Assembly (NCBI RefSeq): GCF_932276165.1 | Contig: NC_064012.1 | Location: forward strand, 255,501 to 319,500 | Source: Plutella xylostella | Taxonomy: Eukaryota; Arthropoda; Insecta; Lepidoptera; Plutellidae | Reading direction: 5' to 3' | DNA: 64,000 bases | Shown: one piece after another, positions 13,101 through 20,844 of the stretch | Position numbering within the stretch: the first letter of the stretch is position 1 | Layout of the letters: the number at the start of each line of letters is the position of its first letter | Program-made: the position numbers and the translations under genes | Notes under the pieces: model-generated | Told to the model about the DNA's origin: nothing | Databases searched by the model: none | What the model saw: the letters and a program-made list of their open reading frames with translations, nothing else

Positions 13101-16100
13101 ATCGGAGCCAGCAGATAGTCCACCAGATGCTTCGGCAGCAGCGGTATGTAGATGTGCTGCCAGGTCATCGGGTACAGCGTCTGGTTGGCGGCCATGGCGC
13201 AGGCGGCCACGCGGCCCGCGCGCCGCCCGGTCACCAGCACGCGCCGCTCCGCCAGCAGCGCCGCCCACACGCCCACCATGGCCCCCGGGTTGAGAGCCGC
13301 GTAGTACTCGCGCAGCAGCGACTGCGGACATACATACAATGCGAAAATATAAGACGGTCGAATGGCGTAGTGGTTAGTGGCCCTGACTGCTATGCCGAAG
13401 GTCCCGGGTTCGATTCCCGGCTGGTATTTGTTTAAAGACAAATATTTGTACTCGGGTCTTGGGTATTGATTTATATTTAGTATCTATTTATCTATGTGTT
13501 TGTGTAGATATATCAGCTGTCCGACACCGATAACACAGGTTCTGCCTAGCTTGGGGTCGGATGGCCGTGTGTGAAATGTCCCCACATATTTATTTATTTA
13601 TATTTACATCATAGTTTTGCTTTAGTAACACAATACATACACAATTCGAGGTCGATTCGCACATGTACAGCGTGTCACAGGTCACAGGTGTGGCGCAGAC
13701 TCAGACTTTCGAAACTTTCGCAGTTCATTGTCAGGGGAAATTATTCTTTCATTCATTCTGTATGAACGTAGGCACACTTGTTATACTCTGTCCATTATAA
13801 GTGGTCTGAAAAGTTTCCGACCTGACATAGATACAACAATAAAATGTACGTGCAAATTATACCAATAAGTCCTACTCGTCAATACGAATCATTCAAGCCC
13901 AAACACGAGGTAGTTGCTATACAATGTGTTGTTTTTAAAACCCGACAAACTTTAAGGGTGTATTCTAGTCGAGCGGTGGTAGCTCAGTCGGGTAAGCGCC
14001 CGCTTCTCACGCAAGAGATGCGGGTTCGAATCCCGGCGCTGGCATGTACCAATGAGTTCTTTTAACTTAAGTACAATGTATACCATCGCTCTTAAGATGA
14101 AGGAAAACATCGTGAGGAAACCTGAATATCTAGATTTAGCACATCTAGATATGTGAACCCACCAACCTGCAGTGGACCAGCGTGGTTGGAAATGGTCCAA
14201 GCTTAGGAAGGCAGTTTAGACCTTGGGGATAGGTTCAAAGGTTCCACTCGAGAGCAAGGTGCAGGTACTTACACCCCCACAGAGAATAGAATAGGATGTG
14301 TCGTCAAATGGAGTTCTATGGCCAACCCCACTGGATATGGTGAGGGACCCTTAAATTTGTATTAGTAACAGATAACATAATTTACTTACTTGATATGCAT
14401 ATACTTAGGGGCCGTCCATTAATCACGTGAGGTCTTTTTCTCATTTTTTGACCCCCCCCTCCCCCCTGGTGATATTCGGTGAGGTTTTCGACCACCCCCC
14501 CTCTCCCCTGTAGATCACGTGTATTTTTTTGGAAGTCTATGTAAAGGCAATTTTTGACTAGAAAAAATATAACGGAAATTGCGTTTTGAAATGAAAAACA
14601 TTTATGTGTATTTGCAATAAAATGTATTATTTTAATCCTATAAATCCTATCCGAGTCTACAAGGTCATACTACAAATCGTTCAAATTTTTGCGCTGTTCA
14701 AAATTTCGGTTCAGGCTTATACTCGTACCTAGCGCTTTTTGACAAAAAATTAATACACGTGATGTCTAACAAGACCCCCTCCCCTCCCCCCTCGTGATGT
14801 TTCGTGAGGTTTTCACGTGATTCATGGACGGCCCCTTACCTATAGGTTATATTATATAATATATAACATAAGCTTGCCATTATTGGTAATGATAATGGTT
14901 ATTGATGGGAAGTAGTATAGTGCCGCGTTCTAAAGCAGTGCAGCACTAACCATTCACATAGAATGGGCAATTGGCAAGGTAATAACGGCAAAGGTCAAAG
15001 TAATTGATACAAATCAGCAATTGATGAAAGCGCTTGTTGCAGAAACTAGGAAGTTTTCATAATTTAATTTAAAATTGCGTGTAACCGATTTGTTGAATGC
15101 ACTTCAATCAATATCAATTTTAATCAGTGCAATTGTGTTATAATACTTCCAATTTGAAATAGGGTACTTTGGTTCACATAGAATGTAAGCTGAAGTGGCA
15201 AGAGGTCAGTCATTATATCTGTCGAAGAACCGATAAACATATCGTTGGACTTTTAGCCTATGGAGCCGACGACGTCCGTACAGTGCATTCAACTTATCGG
15301 TTGCGGTAAGAGCTAACGTAAATAATTTAAAAAATAAAAAACCGACTTCAAAAAACCACTAAAATGTAAGTAATAATTTAAGGTTTACACAAATTATATG
15401 TGACAGTACAAATATACCTAAGCAGGAACTGTTCTTTTTTGATGTTGGTGCAGTGACAAAGTAATCTGAAGAAATATGGCACCAACTTCAAAAAAGAACA
15501 GTTCCTGCTTAGGTATATTTGTACTGTCACATATAATTTGTGTAAACCTTAAATTATTACTTACATTTTAGTGGTTTTTTGAAGTCGGTTTTTTATTTTT
15601 TTTAATTATTATTTTATTTTATAGTTTTTAGTTTATTTGCAATAATTTTTAATCAAAAGTAAGATGCAAATGATACCAAAAAGTCCTACTAATCAATACG
15701 AATCATTCAAGCCTAAACACGAGGTAGTTGCTATATACCGTTGAGGAGTTCCCTTGACTGCCTTCCGTTTCCATCATCAGATCAGCTCAAGGTCACCATC
15801 ATATTTTATTGTTATAAGAACTATATTTACGTTCTTAATTTCATTAGAATCGGTTAATATGTGTCCAAAATGGAAATTCATACCCTGTTTTTACCCCTTT
15901 ACCCACCCTTAGGGGTGAGATAAAATTCTGAAAAAAAAATGGGACCACCTGGAAGCTCAACCCAATACAACAAAAAAAGATTTTTTTAAAATCGGTTCAT
16001 AAACGGCGGAGTTATCGGTGAACATACATAAAAAAAAATATAAAAAAAAATAAAAAAATATCCCGACGAATTGAGAACCTCCTCCTTTTTTTGAAGTCGG

Positions 16101-19100
16101 TTAAAAACATTACCCTCCTCCTTCGGCAGTCGGGTAAAAATATCGAATATTTGTTAATTTTTTAGTCTATATTTGCCTATGGTAGTAATTAGTCCGTTTG
16201 CGCTTAATTTTATAAGCCTATCTCATCTATAACATAATTCATTAGTAACTAATGACTTTCGGATCAATTTAGTTTGCTTTCACCGGAACAGATAAGTTAG
16301 CTGCACTGTATTTAGGAAGCTGCGCAAAATGCTGTATAGTATAATAATAATAATATGTGGGGACATCTCACACACGGACATCCGATCCCAAACTAGGCAG
16401 AGCCTGTGATATGGGTATCGGGTATAATCAAGTATATCAAGCCGACTTTAGCATTTTAGCCTCAGTAATCCCCTTAAACAAATATCTGCCGCATACGGGA
16501 ATCAAACGCGGGACCTTCGGCTTAGCAATTTTTACCACCAAGCACTACACCATTCGGCCGGCAGTATGGTAGTTATTATTTATTATTACTATTTATTACA
16601 TTACAAAGTTTACAAAATATTTTTCGCTTAACTTAGTGATTCTGAAACTTGTTACAGTTTGTACGACCACTAGTCATTCCTCTGAATTACAATTAATAGA
16701 ATTAAGAACTTATTATTAGGTAGGTATACAAGAACAATTCATATAAATAAGTAAGTACTTATATACTTACATTCTCCGGTATGGATGGCAGCGTGTCGGG
16801 CGGCGGCTGGCACACGAACACGCTGGCGCCGGCGTCGTAGGTGACGCGCAGCGAGTGGCCGGGCGGCGGCGGGCGCGTGCGGACCGCGGCCAGCAGCGCG
16901 CCCAGCTCGCCGGCGTTCGGCCCCGCCAGCAGCGACGCGATGCAGTTCAGCAGTCTGCAACCACGAGAATAGGGTTTTCTGTGAAAGTTTAATTCTATAT
17001 ATGGTTCGGAGCGGTGGCAGCTCAGTCGGGTAAGCGCCCGCTTCTTAGAGATGCGGGTTCGAATCCTGGCGTTGACATTTACCGGTGAGTTCTTTGAATT
17101 TAAGTACAATGTATACCATCGCTCTTACGGTGAAGGAAAACATCGTGAGGAAACCTGCACATCTAGATTTAGCACTTCTAGATATGTGAACCCACCAACC
17201 CGCAGTGGACCAACGTGGTGGTAAATGGTCCAAGCTTAGGAAGGCAGTTTAGACCTTGGGGATATGCACAAAGGTTCCACTAGAGAGAGCCAGGTGCAGG
17301 TACTTACACCCCTACAGAGAATAGAATAGAAAATGGTTCGGGACTCAACACGCATGTAGGACCACTCACGGCGTAGACGGAAACATGGACGTATGTTATG
17401 GCCGATAGTAGCATACATTTGAAACTTAACAACAGTGTTTTTCCTACAAATATTATTATAAAATTGCGATAGTAAATACAAGACTACCTGCCTGCTCTAA
17501 GGAGTAGTTCTTGTGTTCCTTGGTAGTCGCCATGCATTCTTCGATATATTATGTAGTAGTGACAAGTAAAATCTGGGATTATCCTAAAGTAGCTTTTCCC
17601 TGAACCCATGTGCACCCTGGGCAGTCACCAACTGACAACCACTTATATTTTCTTTCCGAATGCAAAGTAGTTTTTTAGTTGAATTTCGTCAAGAATGTAT
17701 TGATTTTATAAAATCGGGCCACGAGCGTGTCGGACTCGCACATGAAAGGGTTCCGTCATAAGATGGGCCGACGGTATGGGAGGGGGCGTAAATAATAATA
17801 ATTTTTCCACAATTTTGAAACCAATTTTATGATAATCAGTATACATCTCTCCGCCAATTTTTGTGGCAATCGGTGCAGAAACGGAGGAGTACGAGGCCAG
17901 CACAGACGGACAGACATGACGAAACTATAAGGGTTCCTAGTAAACTTACGGAACCCTAAAAACCATTAAATTAAGCAAATATAAATAACAACACAACAGA
18001 TACACACAGCACACTTAGTTTAAACACCACGCTTTGCCATTACTATTAATTTATTCGCAGAACTCCAAATTCGCAAGTGGACAATCATTATAGTTTATAA
18101 TAAGTGTATATAAACTAATTCAAAATTATTATTATTTATATTTTTATTAATAAAAATCGAACTAACAGATATTAGCACAGTAATAATGAATAAAAATTGC
18201 GCCCAGCAGCACAGTTAAGTTAAACATGACATAAATGTACAATGAAATGAATTCAGCATCAACATAAAAGACTCCAATATTTGTTGTACAATAAGTTACT
18301 ACAGTACTTATTATGTGGTACAATATACAATCATTCCAAAAGAACTGAGACTGGCCTGAATTATTTATGTTTGGAGGTTTATAACATTAAGTATCAGTTT
18401 TTATATTATTGAAATTTTAGATTGCTAGAAATGTGTCAGTAAAATGGTTAAGTATTACTTGGTAAAAAGCATAGTGAGTGTATCAAAATGAATGTAATTA
18501 TTTATGATGTTACTTCATATTCAAATTATATCACACAATTCTAAAACACCGCCAAGCTGAGACAGATAATAAGTACAAATACACAGAGCAACACAACATT
18601 CTTGTGAACACATTTCGCTACATGGAAAACCAATCATATTTGAACTCACAGAATCCGCTAGCAGCTATAGAACCAGATGACATTTAACATGGAAAGATTT
18701 ATGGGAGCTGTACATTTATAGTATTGCAGGTTATCATAAAAGGAGACTCACTTGTAGAAGATGTCATGCCACGGCAGGTGTGAGAGCAGCACCAGCGAGG
18801 TGTTGGACTTGTTGTCATAGCGACAGAAACAGAAGGTGTACTTGGAGTCCACCGACGTCAGCACAAATGAATAGTGTTGCACAAATGAGCTGAAAATTAC
18901 ATAAATATAACATCAATATTACACTCAGCATTCTAGCCTGTGTTGTGGAAACTACTTCTCTGTATCACAAAAAGTAATCTTTAGAATGATGCTCACATTT
19001 TATGTAGTGACTTTATTCAGGTTTATATGTAATGAGAAGTTTAAATATAGGTACCTTATCTACTTATACTAAACTACCTATATACCTACATCACATTTTA

Positions 19101-19801
19101 TTATTTATTTTAGCAATGTTATCATTCACTGCTATCAAGTAACTTTTTGCTAATGCTAATGGTGAAGAAGATTTTCTATGATAACTATTTCATTTGTTTA
19201 ATTTTATTTAGCTAGTAATTTGTAATCTTTGGCTCTTTATAATAAGCAGTCACTCAATAATTCATGCAATTATTCATTGGTAATTTAGTGGATCTGGCAA
19301 GAGTGATTTATTAATAGGTAAGTATAGGTGCTAAATATTTTCACAGTTTAATAGTATCTATTAAAGTTTGTAGTGTAATTAACTAAATAGACTATGCATT
19401 CAACTTGCTGTGAATATTAAAGAGGTAATATGATAGCAAAATTTTCACAAAATATATAAGTACCTAATAATGCAATAGTACTCACTCTTCAAATGGGCAA
19501 GGGAATGTAAATTTAGGGAGATCTTTCAACTCTTGTTCGTTTTTGTAAACTTCTGGATATTTCCTTATCATATAGGGATCCTTTTCTTCAGACCCCGGAG
19601 CCACCTCGCAGAAGAACTCAAACAGGTACCGCACAGAATCTCTGCAAACAATAACCATTGTTATAAAACTAATGTAACAAAAAGTCAGAGCAAGCAAGCG
19701 TATAAAATCCTGACGGGAAACGGAATTGATGCTATTTATTGTGACTTTTGGTACAAGATACAGATAACAAGAGACTGAGCGAACCTGAGGCGGGACCCCA
19801 T
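3978..19801 (-). CDS. DENND1: DENND1/connecdenn-like Rab35 exchange factor (3' end missing)
   Basis: The coding sequence is the join, on the minus strand, of 19785-19801, 19486-19641, 18752-18889, 16771-16954, 13064-13321, 8473-8574, 7174-7286, 5842-5953 and 3978-4184: 1287 nt, 429 codons, every junction in phase with AG acceptors and GT donors. The protein begins MGSRLR and carries the uDENN, cDENN and dDENN parts of a DENN module in order. Landmarks are FVLTSVDSK and LPSIPEN, then ERRVLV, LYPMTWQHIYIPLLP, APMPFLIG, DVVVLDVD and RAFLRALVSLIGGYRDA. This order and wording are those of DENND1 proteins, guanine exchange factors for Rab35 that bind clathrin/AP-2 on endocytic membranes. The low-complexity run of Gly/Ala in the last exon is not typical of the family. 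The unstructured C-terminal half expected in the family is not in view. Introns are loaded with transposons. Confidence 0.9.
4397..5331. mobile_element. Inverted-repeat element, about 935 bp
   Basis: Bounded by 17 bp inverted repeats (TAATGGACAACATTTCA at 4397, its complement ending at 5331). There is no coding capacity. It holds a nested small MITE at about 4454-4567. No clear target duplication is visible, so the class is unknown. It lies in the intron between DENND1 exons 8 and 9. Confidence 0.55.
4454..4567. mobile_element. Small nested MITE
   Basis: Imperfect inverted repeats (TTAGCGTCAATTCA at the left, TGAATTGACCCTTA at the right) about 110 bp apart, inside the 4397-5331 element. Confidence 0.5.
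5422..5634 (+). mobile_element. Short non-autonomous Helitron (Lep1-like)
   Basis: Starts TCCTAACTAATATTATAA after A, has a CTGT microsatellite (about 5455-5474) and ends in a hairpin followed by CTAG before T. It is nearly identical to the copies at 12851 and 52492, so insertion was recent. It lies in the DENND1 intron. Confidence 0.85.
5842..5953 (-). CDS. DENND1: DENND1 exon 8
   Basis: Acceptor GGTAG|G, donor CAG|GTCAGC. It encodes ISCGEQISFSAARLL and FLQRMLHAQIFQQ. A short run of Ala/Pro/Arg codons in the middle makes this exon very GC-rich compared with its AT-rich introns. Confidence 0.85.
6364..6487. mobile_element. Small MITE
   Basis: Inverted repeats around CCCTATTCATAAAAAGTTATT at both ends, about 120 bp in total, with TAA/TTA at the outer edges. 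Confidence 0.55.
6488..7173. other. Intronic DNA, nothing recognised
   Basis: AT-rich DNA between DENND1 exons 7 and 8 with no convincing coding or repeat structure. Confidence 0.3.
7174..7286 (-). CDS. DENND1: DENND1 exon 7
   Basis: Acceptor GACAG|G, donor CAG|GTATTT. It encodes GDGVSRAFLRAL and SLIGGYRDAI, the start of the dDENN part and a signature of DENND1 proteins. Confidence 0.92.
7339..7601 (-). mobile_element. tRNA-derived SINE, family C
   Basis: In reverse orientation the head reads GGCGTAGTGGTTAGT (A-box-like) and GGGTTCGATTCCCGG (B box), followed by a conserved body with CTCGGGTCTTG and GGCAATAGGCCCGCC, and a TG repeat tail. AGATAT occurs on both sides and may be the target duplication. 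Family copies: 13353, 16354, 32300, 51990, 53297 and 55665. Confidence 0.8.
7701..7880. mobile_element. MITE with CCGTCTAGTAC ends
   Basis: About 19 bp imperfect inverted repeats (CCCGTCTAGTACAGGTTT / AAACCCGTACTAGACGG) enclose 140 bp of non-coding DNA. Confidence 0.6.
8114..8456 (+). mobile_element. tRNA-derived SINE, family A
   Basis: The head has an A box (TAGCTCAGTCGGG) and a B box (GGGTTCGAATCCCGG), a body with GAAAACATCGTGAGGAAACC, and a (GAATA)n tail at about 8436-8456. It is antisense to DENND1 and its tail ends 16 bp from the splice donor of exon 6. Other copies: 9991, 13971, 17010, 25822 (minus), 36560, 49684 and 50855 (minus). Confidence 0.9.
8473..8574 (-). CDS. DENND1: DENND1 exon 6
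   Basis: Acceptor TTCGCAG|T, donor ACG|GTACGA; 34 codons including LGDVVVLDVDSSELATP. The tail of a SINE (8114-8456) stops 16 bp from the donor. Confidence 0.9.
8617..8900 (-). repeat. 3' end of a non-LTR retrotransposon
   Basis: Read on the minus strand, the sequence runs into TGTGCAATAAAGAGTATTT followed by short TTATCT repeats, the kind of 3' untranslated end seen in lepidopteran LINEs. No coding frame remains. Confidence 0.45.
8901..9633. other. Intronic DNA, nothing recognised
   Basis: AT-rich DNA inside the large DENND1 intron with no structure that I can name. Confidence 0.3.
9634..9799 (-). pseudogene. Coding remnant of an unidentified transposon protein
   Basis: On the minus strand one frame stays open for about 55 codons with protein-like composition, including RGDARQLFKDISSRLIEVS, then SRDPRAGTYLSQRLSIA and GTLPDSGSDL. 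The arrangement looks like a piece of a larger mobile-element protein, but I cannot name the family. It has no start, stop or flanking frame. Confidence 0.35.
9991..10315 (+). mobile_element. tRNA-derived SINE, family A
   Basis: Full-length copy with A box, B box and GAATA tail. It is flanked by a perfect 13 bp target duplication, ATCGAGTTTGGGC (9978-9990 and 10316-10328). This is the best-delimited copy in the window and defines the family ends. Confidence 0.95.
10329..10905. other. Intronic DNA, nothing recognised
   Basis: No gene. The stretch includes weak matches to degraded repeats but no clear boundaries. Confidence 0.3.
10906..11275 (+). repeat. Repeat ending CTCCTTCGGCAGTCGGGTTA
   Basis: An AT-rich body with a GACAGACAGTC-type microsatellite and a 3' end CTCCTCCTTCGGCAGTCGGG, shared with 16105-16137, 38815-38850, 49082-49112, 51424-51466 and (reversed) 51852. 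It is a member of the 'CCCGACTGC' family described at 48431. Confidence 0.6.
11289..11436. mobile_element. MITE with ATTCTGAAC ends
   Basis: Imperfect 27 bp inverted repeats built on TTCTACGAGTTTT / AAAACTCGTAGAA enclose about 95 bp. Confidence 0.65.
11437..11923. other. Intronic DNA, nothing recognised
   Basis: No coding or repeat structure that I can support. Confidence 0.3.
11924..12070. mobile_element. Fold-back MITE with about 60-bp arms
   Basis: Two nearly perfect inverted arms of about 60 bp (TGTTCCACAATGTCTGG at the left, its complement at the right) separated by a spacer of about 20 bp. Transcripts would form a long hairpin. Confidence 0.8.
12102..12310 (+). repeat. Interspersed repeat, family B
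   Basis: Shares CCCCACTGCTGGGGCACGGG, CAATGAAGGAAGG and GTGCGGGTTGGTGGACCCC with copies at 20745 (minus) and 56985. It is probably SINE-like; no clear Pol III head was found. Confidence 0.7.
12356..12560 (+). pseudogene. Mariner transposase C-terminal fragment
   Basis: The translation shows HPPYSPDLAPTDYHFF, the third-Asp region of mariner transposases (SPDLAPxDYHLF), then FRNFDNYLQGKK. After a frameshift come PNVFF, GINKLP and MRWQKC. Only about 65 codons remain and the frame is broken, so it is inactive. It directly follows the family B repeat. Confidence 0.8.
12618..12840 (-). repeat. 3' end of a non-LTR retrotransposon
   Basis: On the minus strand the sequence ends CTGAAATAAATGAATTTAAT followed by TTTAA repeats, a typical LINE 3' tail. 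No coding frame remains. Confidence 0.5.
12851..13047 (+). mobile_element. Short non-autonomous Helitron (Lep1-like)
   Basis: TCCTAACTAATATTATAA start, TCTG microsatellite (about 12885-12902), 3' hairpin (shortened to GCGAAGCGCGC) and CTAG before T. Its 3' end lies 16 bp from the splice donor of DENND1 exon 5, so the intron edge abuts the transposon. Confidence 0.85.
13064..13321 (-). CDS. DENND1: DENND1 exon 5 (central DENN core)
   Basis: Acceptor CCGCAG|T, donor GAT|GTAAGT; 86 codons. It encodes the cDENN core with AERRVLVTG, LYPMTWQHIYIPLLP and APMPFLIG. A Helitron ends 16 bp from its donor and a SINE starts 31 bp from its acceptor. Confidence 0.93.
13353..13600 (+). mobile_element. tRNA-derived SINE, family C (variant body)
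   Basis: Head with GGCGTAGTGGTTAGT and GGGTTCGATTCCCGG. The body differs from most copies: it continues with GTCCGACACCGATAACAC, CTAGCTTGGGGTCGGATG and CCCCACATATTTATTT, as does the reversed copy at 16354. The head begins 31 bp from the exon 5 acceptor. Confidence 0.8.
13851..13930 (+). repeat. Fragment of the 'CCGACTTC' repeat
   Basis: Short match (AATACGAATCATTCAAGCC, GAGGTAGTTGCTATA) to the body of the elements at 15334 and 53865. Confidence 0.6.
13971..14294 (+). mobile_element. tRNA-derived SINE, family A
   Basis: Complete head, body and short GAATA tail, antisense to DENND1. The target duplication was not identified. Confidence 0.88.
14408..14835. mobile_element. TIR element with TTA duplication
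   Basis: The ends GGGGCCGTCCATTAATCACG and its complement (GTGATTCATGGACGGCCCC) are flanked by TTA (14405-14407, 14836-14838). A three-base TTA duplication suggests a PIF/Harbinger-type non-autonomous element. The CCCCCCTCCCC tracts near each end (about 14453-14468 and 14784-14800) are also inverted-symmetric. It is non-coding. Confidence 0.75.
14836..15333. other. Intronic DNA, nothing recognised
   Basis: No supported feature between the TTA-flanked element and the fold-back element. Confidence 0.3.
15334..16105 (+). mobile_element. 'CCGACTTC' element with a long 5' fold-back
   Basis: The left part (15334-15602) is a near-perfect palindrome with arms of about 120 bp around a spacer of about 30 bp. 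It starts AAAAAACCGACTTCAAAA. The body (to 16105) contains ACCGTTGAGGAGTTCCCTTG and ends CTCCTTTTTTTGAAGTCGGTTA, so both outer ends carry the same inverted CCGACTTC motif. Other copies: 53865-55104 (with fold-back), 22056-24672 (5' truncated, interrupted), 13851 (fragment). There is no coding frame. Class unknown; a Helentron-like origin is possible. Confidence 0.75.
16105..16137 (+). repeat. 3' tail of the 'CCCGACTGC' family
   Basis: ATTACCCTCCTCCTTCGGCA and GTCGGGTAAA, joined directly to the end of the preceding element. The same 30 bp tail occurs at five other places in the window. Confidence 0.6.
16258..16311. repeat. Right-end fragment of the 3054 MITE family
   Basis: Matches CAATTTAGTTTGCTTTCACC and GGAACAGATAAG from the right end of 3054-3274; the left end is missing. 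Confidence 0.6.
16354..16563 (-). mobile_element. tRNA-derived SINE, family C (diverged)
   Basis: Reversed copy with a decayed B box. It shares the variant body of the 13353 copy (GGGGACAT, CCGATCCCAAACTAGGCAGA). Confidence 0.7.
16771..16954 (-). CDS. DENND1: DENND1 exon 4
   Basis: Acceptor TTGCAG|A, donor AAT|GTAAGT. It encodes LLNCIASLL to LPSIPEN, the linker into the central DENN part. A SINE (17010-17332, target duplication from 17001) begins 46 bp upstream of the acceptor. Confidence 0.9.
17010..17332 (+). mobile_element. tRNA-derived SINE, family A
   Basis: Flanked by ATGGTTCGG on both sides (17001-17009, 17333-17341), a 9 bp target duplication. It is antisense to DENND1 and starts close to the exon 4 acceptor. 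A small deletion removed CACGC from the head. Confidence 0.92.
17700..17960 (+). repeat. Interspersed repeat with GGGTTCCGT / ACGGAACCCT ends
   Basis: Begins near CACATGAAAGGGTTCCG, has a GACGGACAGACATGACGAAA motif and ends GGAACCCTAAAA. Related pieces: 24685-24880, 35485-35560 and (reversed) 55470-55600. Confidence 0.6.
17961..18751. other. Intronic DNA, nothing recognised
   Basis: AT-rich intron between DENND1 exons 3 and 4. No repeat or small gene was seen. Confidence 0.3.
18752..18889 (-). CDS. DENND1: DENND1 exon 3
   Basis: Acceptor TTTTCAG|C, donor AA|GTGAGT. It encodes HYSFVLTSVDSKYTFCFC and the LLSHLPWHDIFYK end of the uDENN part, one of the most conserved DENND1 segments. Confidence 0.9.
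18890..19485. other. DENND1 intron 2, nothing recognised
   Basis: A 596 bp AT-rich intron with no transposon that I can identify, unlike the downstream introns. Confidence 0.4.
19486..19641 (-). CDS. DENND1: DENND1 exon 2
   Basis: Acceptor TTTGCAG|A and donor GA|GTGAGT. It encodes the first uDENN strands (DSVRYLFEFFCEV) through a Pro-rich PKFTFPCPFE stretch that precedes the next exon in DENND1 proteins. Confidence 0.88.
19785..19801 (-). CDS. DENND1: DENND1 exon 1 (start codon)
   Basis: ATG at 19801-19799 gives MGSRL plus two bases of the next Arg codon. The donor is CAG|GTTCGC, weaker than the others. It was chosen because MGSR is the conserved start of DENND1 proteins and the phase fits exon 2 exactly. 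Confidence 0.75.
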
Positions 19802-20744
19802 GGCGGCGTCTCACGCTTCCGCGGGCGTCGTGGGCATCTCCCACTCACTCGGCACTTGCTCTTCACTAAACACTTCAAATTACATTTTAGGCACAATAAC
19901 ACTATTATTACAGAAATTTGAGGGTGGCTTGGATGGACTCAAGTTTACCGCACGTGCCATCAGATCTATATTACTGTATTTATACAGTCTTGTTAAGACA
20001 CCAGATGCCGTGATATATAATTTATAATTCAATCAAGCTAGGTAAATGTCGAATCAATTGTAACTTCAATGCGAACACCTTTTTTCAAGCCCAATAATAA
20101 TTTTGTAGAACAATTTACTATTTCCGAAAGTCTGACGTCTGACTGATGATGACTGCTGATGTTATTTTTTTTTGGATCACAGAGTACCTAGTTGCCAAAT
20201 GTCATATTTTTTTTGGGTGTTTCTCTTAGAATAATAACGGTTAAATGCGTTTTTCTAAATAACTAACCTAACCTGGTACTAACGTTAGGTAAACGATTTC
20301 TCGTTAGTGAAGTAGATAGATAGATAGATAAGTACTTATGTTCCTTGGTTATCGACAAACACGTAATCGACGTCTGTGGTCTTCCACAGACCACAGACGG
20401 AAAATAAGTATTGTTGAACCACGCTATTTCTGCACACTGAATAAAAATTGCCCTCCACGCTGCAGCTGGTAAATTGCGGGTTGGTAAATATGCTGGTTTT
20501 CTAAAGATGTTTCCTTTGTAATAGGGACTTTGTACAGGGTCAGGATTCAAACCCGCATCACTGTCGTGAAAAGACTTCGTATGACGTACGTAGGTAAATT
20601 AACGAGTTGGCGATCAGCATACGCCACCGCCCGCCGTAGGTAGGTAGTTAGTCTACTAGGAACAAGCCCTTAACTAAATAGGAACAGGATTTGTCTAATC
20701 AGAACGTTCTAATTTGAATTAATTATTAAGGCGTAAGTAATGTC
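19802..20744 (-). promoter_or_regulatory. Upstream region of DENND1 (5' UTR/promoter)
   Basis: This DNA lies immediately upstream of the DENND1 start. The first 60 bp are GC-richer (GCGTCTCACGCTTCCGCGGG), as expected for a 5' UTR. No TATA box is obvious. About 20373-20402 is a short palindrome (GTCTGTGGTCTTCC / GGAAGACCACAGAC-like). Nothing else is recognised to 20744. Confidence 0.35.
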
Positions 20745-20844
20745 CACCAACCCGCACTTGGCCAGCGTGGTCGACTAGGCCTAAACCCTTCCTTCATTGG
20801 AAGGAGACCCGTGCCCCAGCAGTGGGGACGTAATGGGTCGTGAT
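20745..20844 (-). repeat. Interspersed repeat, family B (interrupted)
   Basis: Reversed copy of the family at 12102 and 56985 (CACCAACCCGCACTTGGCC, CCCGTGCCCCAGCAGTGGGG). It is cut by the hAT element, whose target duplication GTCGTGAT is its last eight bases. Confidence 0.7.

Noticed and set aside
19482..19844. 120-codon minus frame covering DENND1 exon 2 and the intron
   Set aside because: It reads through intron 1; the conserved MGSR start at 19801 with splicing to exon 2 is better supported.
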